Of a stretch of 64,000 nt of DNA, positions 45,125 to 55,202 are shown piece after piece (the first letter of the stretch is position 1; the number at the start of each line of letters is the position of its first letter). The notes beneath the pieces were generated by a model. The model was not told where the DNA came from. It ran no database searches and saw nothing but the letters and a program-made list of their open reading frames with translations. Location of the stretch: NCBI RefSeq assembly GCF_029894425.1, contig NZ_JARXYJ010000003.1, positions 1 to 64,000 on the forward strand, in the 5' to 3' direction. A program made the translations under genes and the position numbers. Source of the DNA: Streptomyces sp. SAI-127 (GTDB taxonomy: Bacteria; Actinomycetota; Actinomycetes; Streptomycetales; Streptomycetaceae).

Positions 45125-47275
45125 ATGGCAGTCAACACAGCGCCGGCCGGTGAAGCGCCGGCCGGTCGGTTGGCAGGCCGGTGGGTGCCGTGGTTAGTGA
45201 TTGGCTTGTGGCTGGTGCTGGCGGCGGGCATGGTGCCGCTGAGCGGAAAGCTGAGCTCGGTCACCACCGACAGCGCCGTGGACACCCTGCCGGCCAGTGC
45301 CGAGTCCACCAAGGTGGCGGTGCTGGAGGACAGTCTCCCCGGCGGGGACAACAACACGTTCGTCTTCGTGTACCACCGCGCCGGCGGCATGACCGACGCC
45401 GACCGCGCGACGGTCAAGCGCCACTACAACACCCTTGCCAAGCAGTACCCGCCGAAGGCGAAGGCGGCGGCCGACGAGGACGACGAGGGCTCACCGACGA
45501 GCCCCTCCACCGACCGCAAGGCGATGATGTTCACCCTCGATGTGAGCACGACCTACGGCGCACCGGAGGAAATCGTCGGCCCGCTGCGTGACGCCGCGAA
45601 GGACCGCCCCTCCGGCCTGGAACTCGACGTGACCGGCCCGGGCGCGATCGACGGCGACATGGACGCCGTCTTCGACGGCATCGACGTGCAGGTCCTCCTC
45701 ACCACCATCGTCGTCGTCACGCTCCTGCTCATCCTCACCTACCGGAGCCCGGTGTTGTGGATCGTCCCGCTGGTGGCCGTTGGCGCGGCCGCACTGACCG
45801 CGATGGGGACCGTCTACCTGCTCGTCAAGGGCTTCGGCATCGTGGTCAACGACCAGAACTCGGCGCTGCTGACGATCCTGGTATTCGGCGTCGGCACGGA
45901 CTACGCGCTGTTGCTCATCGCTCGATATCGGGAGGCACTGCACCACCACGAGAACGTCCGGGCCGCGATGGTCCACGCGCTACGCGGCGCGGCGCCGGCC
46001 ATCGTCGCGTCCGCGGCCACCGTGGTCGCCGGCCTGCTCTGCCTGCTCGTCGCGGACCTGAACAGCACCAGCGGGTTGGGCCCGATCGGTGCGGCCGGCA
46101 TCCTGTGCGCGCTGGTGGCCATGCTGACGCTGTTCCCGGCGGTGCTCGTAGTGCTCGGCAGGCGGATCTTCTGGCCGGCCATCCCGCGGTTCAGCACGGC
46201 CGTGGAGGAGAAACCGGGACTGTGGGGACGGCTCGGCACCGCAATCAGCCGCCGCCGGTGGGTGGCGACGCTCGGCTCGCTCGGAGTACTCGGCGTGCTC
46301 GCCCTCGGGCTGGCGGGCAACACCGGCGCCCTGCGGGAGCAGGACCAGTTCCTGTCCGCGCCGGAATCGGTCACCGGCTTCACCGTTCTCCGCCAGCACT
46401 TCCCGGAGCTCGGCGGCCAGCCGATGACGGTCTTCACGCGGCCGACGCACCAGAAGCGGGTGCTCGACATCGTCAAGGACACTCGCGGGGTGGCCCTGGC
46501 CATCCCGGAGCAGACCAGCGGTGGCTGGGCCAACATCTCGGTGTTCCCGAAGGACGCGCCGGACACCGTCGCGGAGTACGACACGATCAAGCGGGTGCGC
46601 ACCGCCGTGCACGCGGTGAGCGGGGCGGAGGCGATCGTCGGCGGGCCGAGTGCGGAGAACCTCGACACCGAGGTGACCACCGAGCGCGACGAGAAGCTGG
46701 TGATCCCGCTGGTGCTCGCCGTCGTCCTGATCGTCCTCGGGCTGCTGCTGCGCGCGATCGTGGCCCCGCTGGTCCTGATGGCCACCGTGATCGTCTCATT
46801 CGCCGCAGCCTTCGGCGGCAGCGTGTTCGTCTTCGACACGATCCTCGGGTTCAAGGGGATCGACTATTCGGTGCCGCTGCTGGCATTCCTGTTCCTGGTG
46901 GCGCTCGGCGTCGACTACAACATCTTCCTGGCCAGCCGGGCCCGGGAGGAGACCGTGCGTCTCGGCACCAGAGAGGGCATGCTCAAAGCCCTCTCCGCCA
47001 CCGGTGGCGTCATCACCTCGGCAGGCCTGGTCCTGGCGGCCACGTTCGCCGTCCTCGCCACACTTCCGCTGGTGATGCTGATCGAGGTCGGGTTCCTGGT
47101 CGCCTTCGGCGTGCTGCTCGACGCCCTGCTGGTGCGGTCGGTCCTGGTGCCCGCCCTCACCCTGCTGATCGGCCGGCGGATCTGGTGGCCGAGCCGGCTG
47201 TCCCGTCCAGCGGCGGAGCTGCCGGGCGGTCAACAGTCGCTCGCCGACGGCGAGGAGCCCGCGCTGCAGCGGTGA
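45125..47275 (+). CDS. MMPL family transporter
   Basis: 716 residues with the MMPL/RND layout: one membrane helix, a large outer domain (DGIDVQVLLTTIVVV marks the return), five helices, and the same again. Characteristic pieces are NDQNSALLTILVFGVGTDYA and YSVPLLAFLFLVALGVDYNI, with the GVDYN and GTDYA proton-relay motifs in the fourth helix of each half. A good AGGAGG precedes the ATG. It should export lipids or lipophilic compounds. It is followed by an intrinsic terminator, so it is a single-gene unit, and a two-component system lies 1.4 kb further. Confidence 0.92.
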   Translation: MAVNTAPAGEAPAGRLAGRWVPWLVIGLWLVLAAGMVPLSGKLSSVTTDSAVDTLPASAESTKVAVLEDSLPGGDNNTFVFVYHRAGGMTDADRATVKRHYNTLAKQYPPKAKAAADEDDEGSPTSPSTDRKAMMFTLDVSTTYGAPEEIVGPLRDAAKDRPSGLELDVTGPGAIDGDMDAVFDGIDVQVLLTTIVVVTLLLILTYRSPVLWIVPLVAVGAAALTAMGTVYLLVKGFGIVVNDQNSALLTILVFGVGTDYALLLIARYREALHHHENVRAAMVHALRGAAPAIVASAATVVAGLLCLLVADLNSTSGLGPIGAAGILCALVAMLTLFPAVLVVLGRRIFWPAIPRFSTAVEEKPGLWGRLGTAISRRRWVATLGSLGVLGVLALGLAGNTGALREQDQFLSAPESVTGFTVLRQHFPELGGQPMTVFTRPTHQKRVLDIVKDTRGVALAIPEQTSGGWANISVFPKDAPDTVAEYDTIKRVRTAVHAVSGAEAIVGGPSAENLDTEVTTERDEKLVIPLVLAVVLIVLGLLLRAIVAPLVLMATVIVSFAAAFGGSVFVFDTILGFKGIDYSVPLLAFLFLVALGVDYNIFLASRAREETVRLGTREGMLKALSATGGVITSAGLVLAATFAVLATLPLVMLIEVGFLVAFGVLLDALLVRSVLVPALTLLIGRRIWWPSRLSRPAAELPGGQQSLADGEEPALQR

Positions 47276-47294
47276 GCGCGGCGGCAGTGACGAG

Positions 47295-47333
47295 ATCCGG
47301 GACGGAGCCCCAGGCCCGTCCCGGATTTCTTTC
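47295..47333 (+). terminator. Intrinsic terminator after the MMPL gene
   Basis: ATCCGGGACGG and CCGTCCCGGAT form a perfect 11-bp stem with a 10-base loop, followed by TTTCTTT. Confidence 0.9.
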
Positions 47334-47673
47334 ATGGGCCCGACGGCCGCCGCCCTTTGGTCCTGCGCCGTGCGCCCGGGTTGGAGTCGGCGCATCGGGG
47401 GTGTCCTGCCCCGGTGGGGGAACCGACGAAATGTGGCTCGTGGAGTGACGGCATGCACAGGGCAGGTCAATCAGCCGGACGGTCACCGCGTGTTTGACGG
47501 CGCTTGCGCGGGCCGCCGTCTGGATCTCGCCCGCCTCGACGACGACGATGGCGACTCAAGAGGCAAGCAGGCTCACGTGAGCTGTTGCCGCTGCGATGCC
47601 CGATGAGTAATGCCGCCATGCCGGGTCTACAGCACAGTTGAACCAGTCTGGATCGAAACCACAGGAGGTCGAA

Positions 47674-48246
47674 GTGTCCGCATCAGTGCTCGACATGTCG
47701 ATGTCACTCGACGGATACATCGCCGATCCAAACGATTTTCTAGGCGGCGACGATGGCGAACGACTGCACAAGTGGGCCGGCCCGGAGGACGAGTCCGGCC
47801 CGCCGTCCGGGCCGGCCGCGCAATTCCAGGACGAATGGAACACGGCCGGTGCGGTGCTCGCGGGACGACGCACTGCCGAGCTCATGGATCACTGGGGCGG
47901 TGATCACGGTGGTCTCCCGATCTTCGTGCCCAGTCACCGCCCGCCCGGCCCCGCCGCCCGTTGGGGCTATCCGTTGGTGACCTACGTGACCGACGGGATC
48001 GAAAGCGCGATGGCACAGGCCAAGGCCGCCGCGGGGGACAAGGACGTGCAGGTGCGTGGCGCGTACACGGCGCAACGGGCGCTTGCGGCCCGGGTGTTGG
48101 ATGAGGTGCAGATCCATCAGATCCCGGTGCTGCTCGGTGATGGCCGTCGCCTGTTCGACGTCTTGCCGTCGCAGATCGAGTTGGAGATCATCCGGGTGAT
48201 CGACACGCCGGAGGCCACTCACATCCGCTACCGCGTCTGTCGCTGA
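47674..48246 (+). CDS. Dihydrofolate reductase-like (RibD C-terminal) protein
   Basis: A 190-residue reductase-fold protein. LDMSMSLDGYIADPNDFLGG opens the domain, and EIRVLDEVQIHQIP-like segments (RVLDEVQIHQIPVLLGDGRR) and LEIIRVIDTPEATHIRYRV close it. These stand-alone RibD-C proteins bind NADPH; substrates are mostly unknown. AGGAGG before the GTG fixes the start. No operon partner. Confidence 0.85.
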   Translation: MSASVLDMSMSLDGYIADPNDFLGGDDGERLHKWAGPEDESGPPSGPAAQFQDEWNTAGAVLAGRRTAELMDHWGGDHGGLPIFVPSHRPPGPAARWGYPLVTYVTDGIESAMAQAKAAAGDKDVQVRGAYTAQRALAARVLDEVQIHQIPVLLGDGRRLFDVLPSQIELEIIRVIDTPEATHIRYRVCR

Positions 48247-48692
48247 GCCGGTCGACCAGCACCTACTTGGTTGTGGTGGGCCGAGGTGCGTTGTCGCATC
48301 CGGTCACGGGCAAGTCCTGATGCCCGAGCAATGCACCCTCATGCCGTGATCCAGCTCCTACGCCTTGCGTGCAACCGTGATGCTGTGGCCAACTGGCGTG
48401 CTCAGTCACACGTCGGTGTACGGCGGTTCGCCGGGAATCTCCACACCTCTACTCGGGATCTCCCATCGGCGACGGTTGCGTTTCAGCAGGTCAGCGCATT
48501 CCGTCGGTTGGCCGGTGGTGGGCCGGGCGGGCCATTGCCTGACGGTCGCCGACCTTGGTCCTCTGCCTTGCGGCGGGGGTGGGGTCGGCGCATCGCGGTG
48601 CCTGCCCCGGCGGTGGGCCGCGCGGGGCGCAGCCAACGCCCCCATGCCCGAGGGCCGCCGTCCCTGGTCCTGCGCCGCGCCGCCGGGGCGGG
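48247..48692. other. No gene recognised
   Basis: Between the reductase gene and the convergent histidine kinase gene. The frames here are mostly antisense shadows of the kinase or Arg/Pro/Gly-rich peptides. GC-rich direct repeats of GGCCGCCG type occur but nothing structured was seen. Confidence 0.45.
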
Positions 48693-50144
48693 TCAGTGCA
48701 CCGCGGTGTCATCCCCGGCGGTGAGCCGCGCGATCGGGGCGGGCGGGGCCGCGGCCGGAAGGTCGATCCGAAGCAGCGCGCCACCGCGTGCGGAGCGGGC
48801 GACGGTGGCCCGGCCGCCGTGGGCGTCGACGACCCGCTGCACGATCGACAGCCCCAGACCGGATCCCGGCAACGCCCGGGCGCTGTCGGCACGGTAGAAC
48901 CGGTCGAACACCCGCGGTACGTCGGCGGCGTCGATGCCCGGCCCGGCGTCGTCGACCTCGAGCACCGCCGACGCGCCCTCGGCACGGAGCCGGACCTGGA
49001 CCGGCTGATCCGCGGGGGACCACTTGCCGGCGTTGTCGATGAGGTTGAGCACCGCCCGCTCGAGCGCAGCAGGACGCCCGCTCACCCACACGGAGGTCAC
49101 GTCGACCGCGACCTCGACGTCGGGCACGCGGGAACGCGCCCGGGTCGCGGCGGCCGCCACCACGTCGGCGAGGTCGAGCACTTCGGTGCTCTCGTCGCTG
49201 ACGTCACCGCGCGCCAGGTCGGTCAGCTCGGCGGCAAGGGTGCTCAACTCGGTCACTTGGGCGCCGAGATCGTTGAGCAGCCGGGTCCGGCTCTCCGCCG
49301 GCAGTGCGCTGTCCAACGTGCCGCGCCGGTCGAGCCGGATCAGCAACTCGACGTTGAGGCGCAGGCTGGTGAGCGGGGTCTTGAGCTCGTGGGCTGCGTC
49401 CTCGGCGAGCAGCCGCTGGGCCCGCCGGGAGTCCCGGAGCGCGGCGAGCATGTCGTTGATCGACTGGATCAGTCGCCGGATCTCCCCACCGCCCTCATCC
49501 GGGATGTCGGCGTCGAGATCCCGGGTGTGCGCGACACGTACCGCGGCGGCGGTCAGCCGGTCGATCGGTGCCAGCCCGGTCCGCGCCACGGTCCGCCCGA
49601 CAAGGGCGCCGCCGACCACGCAGAGCAGCCCGATCAGCAGCATGCCGAACCCGAACCGGTTGATCGGGCTGTCGTCGACGAAGCGGGCCACCTGGACCGC
49701 GCCGTCGCCCGACCGCAGGGTGTAGATGAGGTAGCCGTCCTCGTCGCTGTCGTTCGACTCCATCAGGTCGGCCGACGCGCCCTGCGCCACGCGCTTGGCG
49801 TGCTCGCTGACCGGGGGCAGCGCGGGTTGGCCGGCCGGCGTCCGGATCGAGCCGTCGGGCAGGATGACCCGCACCAGCCGACCGGATCCGGGATACGGCG
49901 GTAGCTGGACCTGCGCCAGACCGGCACGCTCCGCGTTCGTCGCCAGGACACGGGAGTCGGCGCGCAGCTGACTCTCGGCGGTGTCCTTCAGCTCCCAGTC
50001 CAGTAGCTCGCTGGCCACCTGGAAGGCCAAGAACACGCTGACCGCGATGGCCGTCGCCGCGATCACCGTCAGCCTGGCCCGCAGGGACCGCCGGCGCCAC
50101 CATCGGGTCAGCCGGCGCGGTTCCCGGCCGGCGGGCCTGCTCAT
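48693..50144 (-). CDS. Sensor histidine kinase (OmpR-type partner, MprB-like)
   Basis: 483 residues. Two membrane helices ([38 protein letters not shown]) flank an outer sensor of ~130 residues. HAMP, HisKA ([17 protein letters not shown], phospho-His near residue 252) and HATPase follow, with N-box [16 protein letters not shown] and GSGLGLSIV. The start overlaps the response regulator stop, so the two are co-translated. Signal unknown. Confidence 0.93.
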   Translation of the reverse strand: MSRPAGREPRRLTRWWRRRSLRARLTVIAATAIAVSVFLAFQVASELLDWELKDTAESQLRADSRVLATNAERAGLAQVQLPPYPGSGRLVRVILPDGSIRTPAGQPALPPVSEHAKRVAQGASADLMESNDSDEDGYLIYTLRSGDGAVQVARFVDDSPINRFGFGMLLIGLLCVVGGALVGRTVARTGLAPIDRLTAAAVRVAHTRDLDADIPDEGGGEIRRLIQSINDMLAALRDSRRAQRLLAEDAAHELKTPLTSLRLNVELLIRLDRRGTLDSALPAESRTRLLNDLGAQVTELSTLAAELTDLARGDVSDESTEVLDLADVVAAAATRARSRVPDVEVAVDVTSVWVSGRPAALERAVLNLIDNAGKWSPADQPVQVRLRAEGASAVLEVDDAGPGIDAADVPRVFDRFYRADSARALPGSGLGLSIVQRVVDAHGGRATVARSARGGALLRIDLPAAAPPAPIARLTAGDDTAVH

Positions 50145-50872
50145 GGAGGAGTCTCCCGCAATGTGTATCCCAGGCCGCGCAGCGTGTAGATCAATCGCGG
50201 CTCACCCTCGGCCTCCGTCTTGCGGCGCAGGTAGCTCACGTATACCTGGAGGTTGTTGGCGGTGGAGCTCATGCCGAAGCCCCAGATCGCCTCGAACAGC
50301 GCGTCGCGGGTCAAGACCCGGGTCGCGTTGCTCACGAGGACCTGCAGGAGGGAGAACTCGGTCCGGGTCAGGTGCAGCGGCCGCCCGCCCCGCCACGCCT
50401 CGAACCTGTCCGGATCGAGCCGGACGTCGGCGTACGACAGGATCTGCGACTCCTCGTCCGTCGGCGTGCGCCGGCGCAGCAGGGCCCGCACCCGGGCCAG
50501 CAACTCCTCGGTGGCGAACGGCTTGGGCAGGTAGTCGTCGGCGCCCGCGTCCAGCCCCGCGACCCGGTCGGAGACCTGGTCACGGGCGGTCAGCATCAGC
50601 ACCGGCAGATCCCGACCCGCGGCCCGCAACCGCCGGCAGGTCTCCAACCCCCCGAGGCGGGGCATCATCACGTCGAGGAGCAGCAGATCCAGCGTGTCAC
50701 CGCCGGCCCCACCGACCCCGTCGAGGACGGCGAAACCGTTGGCGACGGTGCTGGTGTCGTAACCCTCGACCTGGAGCACCCGCTCCAGCGAATCACGGAT
50801 GGCCGGGTCATCATCCGCGATCATGATCCGCACGCCGGCCCGCCCCCTTTCAGTCGATGCTTTGCCGCTCAT
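50141..50872 (-). CDS. OmpR/PhoB-type response regulator
   Basis: A 243-residue protein. The receiver has the acidic pair IADDDPA, phospho-acceptor [13 protein letters not shown], and Lys in YLPKPFAT. The C-terminal winged helix has [20 protein letters not shown] and [17 protein letters not shown]. It is first in the operon with the kinase. The MMPL and reductase genes nearby are possible targets, but nothing in the sequence proves it. Confidence 0.93.
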   Translation of the reverse strand: MSGKASTERGRAGVRIMIADDDPAIRDSLERVLQVEGYDTSTVANGFAVLDGVGGAGGDTLDLLLLDVMMPRLGGLETCRRLRAAGRDLPVLMLTARDQVSDRVAGLDAGADDYLPKPFATEELLARVRALLRRRTPTDEESQILSYADVRLDPDRFEAWRGGRPLHLTRTEFSLLQVLVSNATRVLTRDALFEAIWGFGMSSTANNLQVYVSYLRRKTEAEGEPRLIYTLRGLGYTLRETPP

Positions 50873-50881
50873 TGTTGCCCA

Positions 50882-51142
50882 TCAACCTGAGACCAGGATT
50901 AGCGTGTCCCTGGTGGCCGCGCTAGGTGAATTGCCCTTTGCCTTCTGGTGAGTTCCTTGCCACGTGGGTGTCGACTCGTCCGTTATGCCTTTGGTGAGGT
51001 TGGCGGTCGATGCGACGTGGATCATGGCCTCGGGACTGGCGGGCAGGGTCTCGTAGTCTCGGGTGGGGCGCCGGTGCAGCATGATCCCGCGGATGCCGGG
51101 ACGACTGGCACGTCCGGTTCTGAGGGGGCCGGGGCATGGCAA
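50882..51142 (-). pseudogene. C-terminal remnant of an IS5-type transposase
   Basis: The stretch HRRPTRDYETLPASPEAMIH then TANLTKGITDESTPTWQGT matches the last ~45 residues of IS5-family transposases such as the one at 52723 (HHRRLARDYETHPHRSAAMI). Upstream is unrelated, so only the tail is left. Confidence 0.7.
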
Positions 51143-51238
51143 GGTGACCCGGCTACCCGACTAAGGGCTCGTAACACGATCTTGTGATTCGTCGCTGGCG
51201 AGCGTGTCCGGTGTGTCGATTTGGCTGTTCGTGAAGGT

Positions 51239-52032
51239 GTGAGCAACAGGCCGTGGATCGTGGACGATGCGTTGTGGGCGGTGATCGAGCCGCTGCTGCC
51301 GAAGTGGCCGGAGCGGTCGCCGGGGCCGCGTCCGGTGGACGACCGGCGGTGCCTGCAGGGCATCTTGTTCGTGCTGTACACCGGAATTACGTGGCAGCAG
51401 CTGCCCCTGGAGCTGGGCTTCGGCTCGGGGCAGACCTGCTGGCGGCGGCTGGGCCGGTGGCACGAGGCCGGCGTCTTCGAGAAGCTGCACCGGATACTGC
51501 TGGCCGATTTGAACGCGGCCGGCCAGATCGACTGGTCGGGCGCCTGCGTGGACGCCTCCCATGTGAAGGCGAAAAAGGGGGCGAGGCGACCGGACCGTCG
51601 CCGGTCGACCGGGGCAAGACCGGCAGTAAGCACCACCTGATCTGCGACGGACGCGGCACCCCGTTCGCGGTCATCACCACCGCGGCCAACGTCAATGACG
51701 TCACTCAGATGCTCGCCCTGGTCGACGGCATCCCGCCAGTAGCCGGCCGCATGGGGCGTCCTCGCGCGCGCCCCGATGCCCTGCTGGGCGACAAGGGCTA
51801 CGACAGCAACCCCAACCGCCGGGAGCTGCGCAAGCGCCGAATCCTGCCGGTCATCTGCCGCAAGGGCAGCCCCAACATCGAGGGCCTGGGCAAGCTCCGC
51901 TACGTCGTCGAGCAGACCTTCGCCCTGCTGCACCAGTTCAAGCGCCTCGCAATCCGCTGGGAACGACGCCTCGACCTGCACGACGCCCTCGTCTCACTCG
52001 CCTGCGGACTCATCTGCTGGAGAAGACTCTGA
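51239..52032 (+). CDS. IS5 family transposase made by -1 frameshift
   Basis: The first frame reads NRPWIVDDALWAVIEPLLPK through IDWSGACVDASHVKAKKG. At GCGAAAAAGGGG (about 51571) a -1 slip joins GPSPVDRGKTGSKHHLICDG and carries the DDE domain to WERRLDLHDALVSLACGLIC. No stop codon interrupts either frame, so the fusion protein (~265 residues) should be functional. Listed as one CDS across the slip. Confidence 0.85.
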
Positions 52033-52077
52033 TGACGGCGTGCGCGATCAGGCTGAGCCCTCCTACGCTGATCAGCT

Positions 52078-52419
52078 GTGACTGACACACCTCAACTCTG
52101 GCTCAACAGCGGGCTCCGCGCTTTTGAGATAGTCCACTGCCGAGTGACAGGGCATCGAGGACGATTCGGCGTGGAAGTCGAGGTGGTCGCTCCAGCATCC
52201 GCTGTTCCGGCCTTCATCGACTTCGTGAACCTCACCGACAGCCTGGAACACCCACGCCCAGAGGACTTCCCACCGATCGGGAGCATGCTCGATGCCGTCG
52301 CGCTCGACTTCATGCCTTGGGGTGAGCTGCGCTTGACGGCTCGTCCATCGTCACTGGCATCTCAGCGGCTGCCGGATTCGCCCGCACAAGAGAACGAACT
52401 GCCTCGGGCAATCCCCTGA
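52078..52419 (+). CDS. Hypothetical passenger protein inside the IS element
   Basis: 113 residues starting with GTG, 45 bases after the transposase stop and ending about 25 bases before the right inverted repeat. Sequence marks are LNSGLRAFEIVHCRVTGHRG, PASAVPAFIDFVNLTDSLEH and LDAVALDFMPWGELRLTA. It is soluble, mixed alpha/beta and not transposase-like. I recognise no family. Its position between the terminal repeats makes it a cargo gene, or a host gene trapped by the element. Confidence 0.6.
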   Translation: MTDTPQLWLNSGLRAFEIVHCRVTGHRGRFGVEVEVVAPASAVPAFIDFVNLTDSLEHPRPEDFPPIGSMLDAVALDFMPWGELRLTARPSSLASQRLPDSPAQENELPRAIP

Positions 52420-52463
52420 CGTCTGCTGAACCATCTGCTAGCCCAAGATCGTGTTACGAGCTC

Positions 52464-53587
52464 TAAGTGAGCGTTTGGTTCTGGTATTGAATGGTTCATG
52501 GCGAATTTCGGGAGCCAGGCCGAGCGCCCAACGAAGTGATTCGCCGGAAACGCCGCTTCTGCGGCAATCAGCAGAACGGTAATGCGCCGGTTTCCTGGTA
52601 AGAGCTCCTGTCTCATTCAGGAACCTACCGGTTCGTACCGAGTTGAGAATGCACGCCCCGGTGCACCCAGCACCCCCGCACACGCCCTGCTCAGACCGAC
52701 GGCCACCGCATACCCAGGCATCATGCAGCCCCCGCGGCCCTACCCCAGCGACCTGTCCGACGCCCGCTGGGAACTCATCCGCCCCACCCTCGAAGCCTGG
52801 CGCCAGGCCCGCAACGGCATCCGCAAACCCACCCACGACCTGCGCGCCCTGATGAACGCCATCCTCTACGTCGACCGCACCGGCATCCCCTGGCGCTACC
52901 TGCCCCACGACTTCCCGCCCCACCAGACCGTCTACGGGTACTTCGCCCACTGGGAAGCTGACGGCATCTTCGACCAGCTCACCGGGCTATTACGCGGCAA
53001 AGTCCGCCAGGCCGAAGGCCGCACCAGCGAGCCCAGCGCCTGCCTGATCGACAGCCAGAGCATCAAAACCTCCGCCACCGTCCACCTGACCAGCCAAGGC
53101 ATCGACCCCGCCAAGAAAATCATCGGACGCAAGCGGCACATCGCCACCGACACGCTCGGACTCCTGCTGGCCGTCGCCGTCACCGCCGCCAGCGTCCACG
53201 ACTCCGCCGCCGGCACCCAGCTCCTGACCAACGTCCGCGAGCGCCACCCCACCATCACCAAAGCCTGGGCCGACAACGGCTACAAGACCAAAGCCGTCGA
53301 AGAAGCCGCCCACCTCGGCATCGACCTCGAAATCGTCCAACGCGACCCCACCACCCGCGGCTTCCACGTCCAGCCCCACCGCTGGGCCATCGAACGCACC
53401 CTCGGCTGGCTCATGCACCACCGCCGCCTGGCCCGCGACTACGAAACCCACCCCCACCGATCAGCAGCCATGATCCAAATCGCAGCCATCAACCTCATGA
53501 CCCGCCGCCTCGCCCACGAAACCACCACCAACTGGCGCGACAGCTAAGCCAAACGAAACAGACAACGGAGAACCAAACGCTCACTTA
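52464..53587 (+). mobile_element. IS5 family insertion sequence, apparently intact
   Basis: Perfect 19-bp inverted repeats TAAGTGAGCGTTTGGTTCT at 52464-52482 and 53569-53587, giving 1124 bp, with one transposase gene between. It cuts into the 3' end of an SDR gene on its right side. Confidence 0.9.
52723..53547 (+). CDS. IS5 family transposase
   Basis: 274 residues. The N-terminal DUF4096-like part (YPSDLSDARWELIRPTLEAW, YVDRTGIPWRYLPHDFPPHQ) is followed by the DDE core: Asp in ACLIDSQSIKTS, Asp in KAWADNGYKTKAVEE, and Glu in HRWAIERTLGWLMHHRRLAR. No interruption. The ATG was chosen as the first methionine before family homology. Confidence 0.93.
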   Translation: MQPPRPYPSDLSDARWELIRPTLEAWRQARNGIRKPTHDLRALMNAILYVDRTGIPWRYLPHDFPPHQTVYGYFAHWEADGIFDQLTGLLRGKVRQAEGRTSEPSACLIDSQSIKTSATVHLTSQGIDPAKKIIGRKRHIATDTLGLLLAVAVTAASVHDSAAGTQLLTNVRERHPTITKAWADNGYKTKAVEEAAHLGIDLEIVQRDPTTRGFHVQPHRWAIERTLGWLMHHRRLARDYETHPHRSAAMIQIAAINLMTRRLAHETTTNWRDS

Positions 53588-53639
53588 TGTCTCGGGAGCG
53601 ATCGTGCCGGTCGACGACGGCTGGCTCGCGACTTCCTGA
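53586..53639 (+). pseudogene. 3' end of a short-chain dehydrogenase gene cut by the IS
   Basis: Directly after the right inverted repeat the frame reads YVSGAIVPVDDGWLATS and a stop, the typical C-terminus of an SDR. The rest of the gene is not found on the left side of the IS pair. Confidence 0.75.
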
Positions 53640-53648
53640 GCGACACAC

Positions 53649-53689
53649 GCCGCAGCGCCGGGTGAGATCCACTCACCCGGCGCTGCGGC
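53649..53689 (+). terminator. Hairpin terminator of the disrupted SDR gene
   Basis: GCCGCAGCGCCGGGTGAG and CTCACCCGGCGCTGCGGC form a perfect 18-bp stem with a 5-base loop. Confidence 0.9.
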
Positions 53690-53739
53690 ATTCCTGTCCC
53701 GGGAGGGTGAAGTCCGGGAAAGGTCCAACGGCACCGACC

Positions 53740-53875
53740 ACCGAGGCCACACCGAGCAGAACACCGCGATCGCCAGCTACGTACGCTGGCACAATGCCGG
53801 AGCCGAGCCGTAGGCCAACTTCGCGACCGTCTCACCGATCCGGACCTGGACCGATTATCCGGCAGAGGCTGCGTG
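53740..53875 (+). pseudogene. C-terminal remnant of an IS630-like transposase
   Basis: TEQNTAIASYVRWHNAGAEP, an in-frame TAG at 53811, then NFATVSPIRTWTDYPAEAA. It resembles the tail of IS630-type transposases (A.YVRW.N..AEPK.NFA..S.IRTWT.YP). Only ~45 codons remain. Confidence 0.5.
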
Positions 53876-54882
53876 TCAGACCGAGAGCTGACGGCGCAGC
53901 CATGCCACGCGGGTGGCGATGGCGTCCTGCGAAATCACGGCGTGAGGGGCCACGACGTCGAACCCGTGGAACCCACCGGGCCAGACGTGCAGCTCGAGGC
54001 GGCCGCCCGTCTGCCATATGCGGCTTGCGTAGGCGACGTCCTCGTCCCGGAACGTTTCGGCCGACCCGACGTGGATGAACGTGGACGGCAGGCCAGAGAG
54101 GTCTGCCGCACGGGAAGGTGCAGCGTACGGGGGCACGTCCGGTCCTCCGCGAACGCCGTCGCCGAGGAGCGCGTTCCATCCGGTCTCGTTCGAGGAGCTG
54201 TCCCAGATACCGACGCCGCGCATCTGCTGGGCAGAGGGCGAGTCGTTGCAGTCGTCAAGCATCGGCGACAGGAGCAGCTGGGCCAGGATTGTCGGGCCGT
54301 TGCGGTCGCGTGCCATCAAGGTGACACGAGGCCGCCGCCGGCGCTCGCACCGCCGATGACGACGCGTTCAGGGTCGATGTTGAGCTCGTGGGCGTGATCC
54401 GACACCCACACCAGGCCCGCGTAGCAATCCTCGACGGGACCCGGGTGGGGTGTCTCGGGTGGGAGCCGGTACTCGACCGAAACCACGGCCATGCCCATTG
54501 GCTCGGCCAGGTTCAACATCTCGACGAGGCCGAACCGGTTGTCTCCGACGATCATGCCGCCGCCGTGGATGGGGTAGATCGCCGGGGTCGGGGTCGCCGC
54601 GTGCTTCGGGAGGCAGATCAGCAGCGAGATATCCGGTTCCCCGTCCGGCCCTGGCACCGCCCACTCCTGCACGCTGTAGGTGCCACCGCGCGAGAGGACC
54701 TCGTCGGTCGGGGTCTCCACCCCGGGGACGGGCTTGCGCATCTCAACGATGTTGTCCAAACGGTATGCGTCGGGGGAGCGCAGGCTGGTCAGGACCTCGA
54801 TGACGGGAGCGAGCTCCGGGTCGAAGGGCGGGGGCGGTCCGACCGGTTGGGCGGATGACCGGTCTGTGATGTGTGTGGTCAT
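53876..54882 (-). pseudogene. Alpha/beta hydrolase esterase (HSL group), frameshifted
   Basis: The first part reads MTTHITDRSSAQ ... AIYPIHGGGMIVGD (oxyanion hole HGGG) and VVIGGASAGGGLVS (nucleophile GASAGG). A small deletion near 54316 then changes the frame to MARDRNGPTILAQLLLSPML, followed by the acid in GSAETFRDEDVAYAS and the His in PGGFHGFDVVAP. All catalytic residues survive, but in two frames, so no full-length enzyme is made unless this is a sequencing error. The gene opens a minus-strand cluster with an SDR and an NTF2-like gene. Confidence 0.82.
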
Positions 54883-55202
54883 GTGTTCTCCCTGCGGTAG
54901 TCAACTGGGTGCTGCTTGCCCCAGCTCACGGGTCATCGATAGATGTCACGTGGCGGATGCGGCCCGCCATCTGGTGGGTCAACCTGAGCGCGCGCACACG
55001 CAGACTGGTGACGCGCAGCCGGTCTGGAGCCGCGTGGCGCGATCTCGACGACCAGGCGAGCGCCGGAAGCGCGACGACGGCGTCGTCGACGCGCTTCTCG
55101 GTGCTGCCGAGCAGCGTCTGAGAGTTCTCCTGGTGAAGAAGAAGGGGGTTCCGCCGTCGGATCGAGCCGTTCGCGAGTGGCTACTCGGAGCCGGTGCCTG
55201 GC
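54883..55202. other. Intergenic, possible regulator scrap
   Basis: About 320 bases between the esterase pseudogene and the SDR gene. One plus-strand frame contains RKRDDGVVDALLGAAEQRLR, which faintly resembles the first helix of TetR-type regulators, but it cannot be extended. Confidence 0.3.

Larger units (their letters stand above)
51166..52463 (+). mobile_element. IS5 family (IS427-type) element with a passenger gene
   Basis: Terminal repeats GCTCGTAACACGATCTTG (left) and its exact complement (right, near 52444-52462) bound ~1.3 kb, flanked by CTAAG on both sides (51161-51165 and 52463-52467). The transposase occupies the left two thirds. A separate 113-codon gene fills the space before the right repeat. 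The element appears intact and inserted into the very tip of the next IS. Confidence 0.8.
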
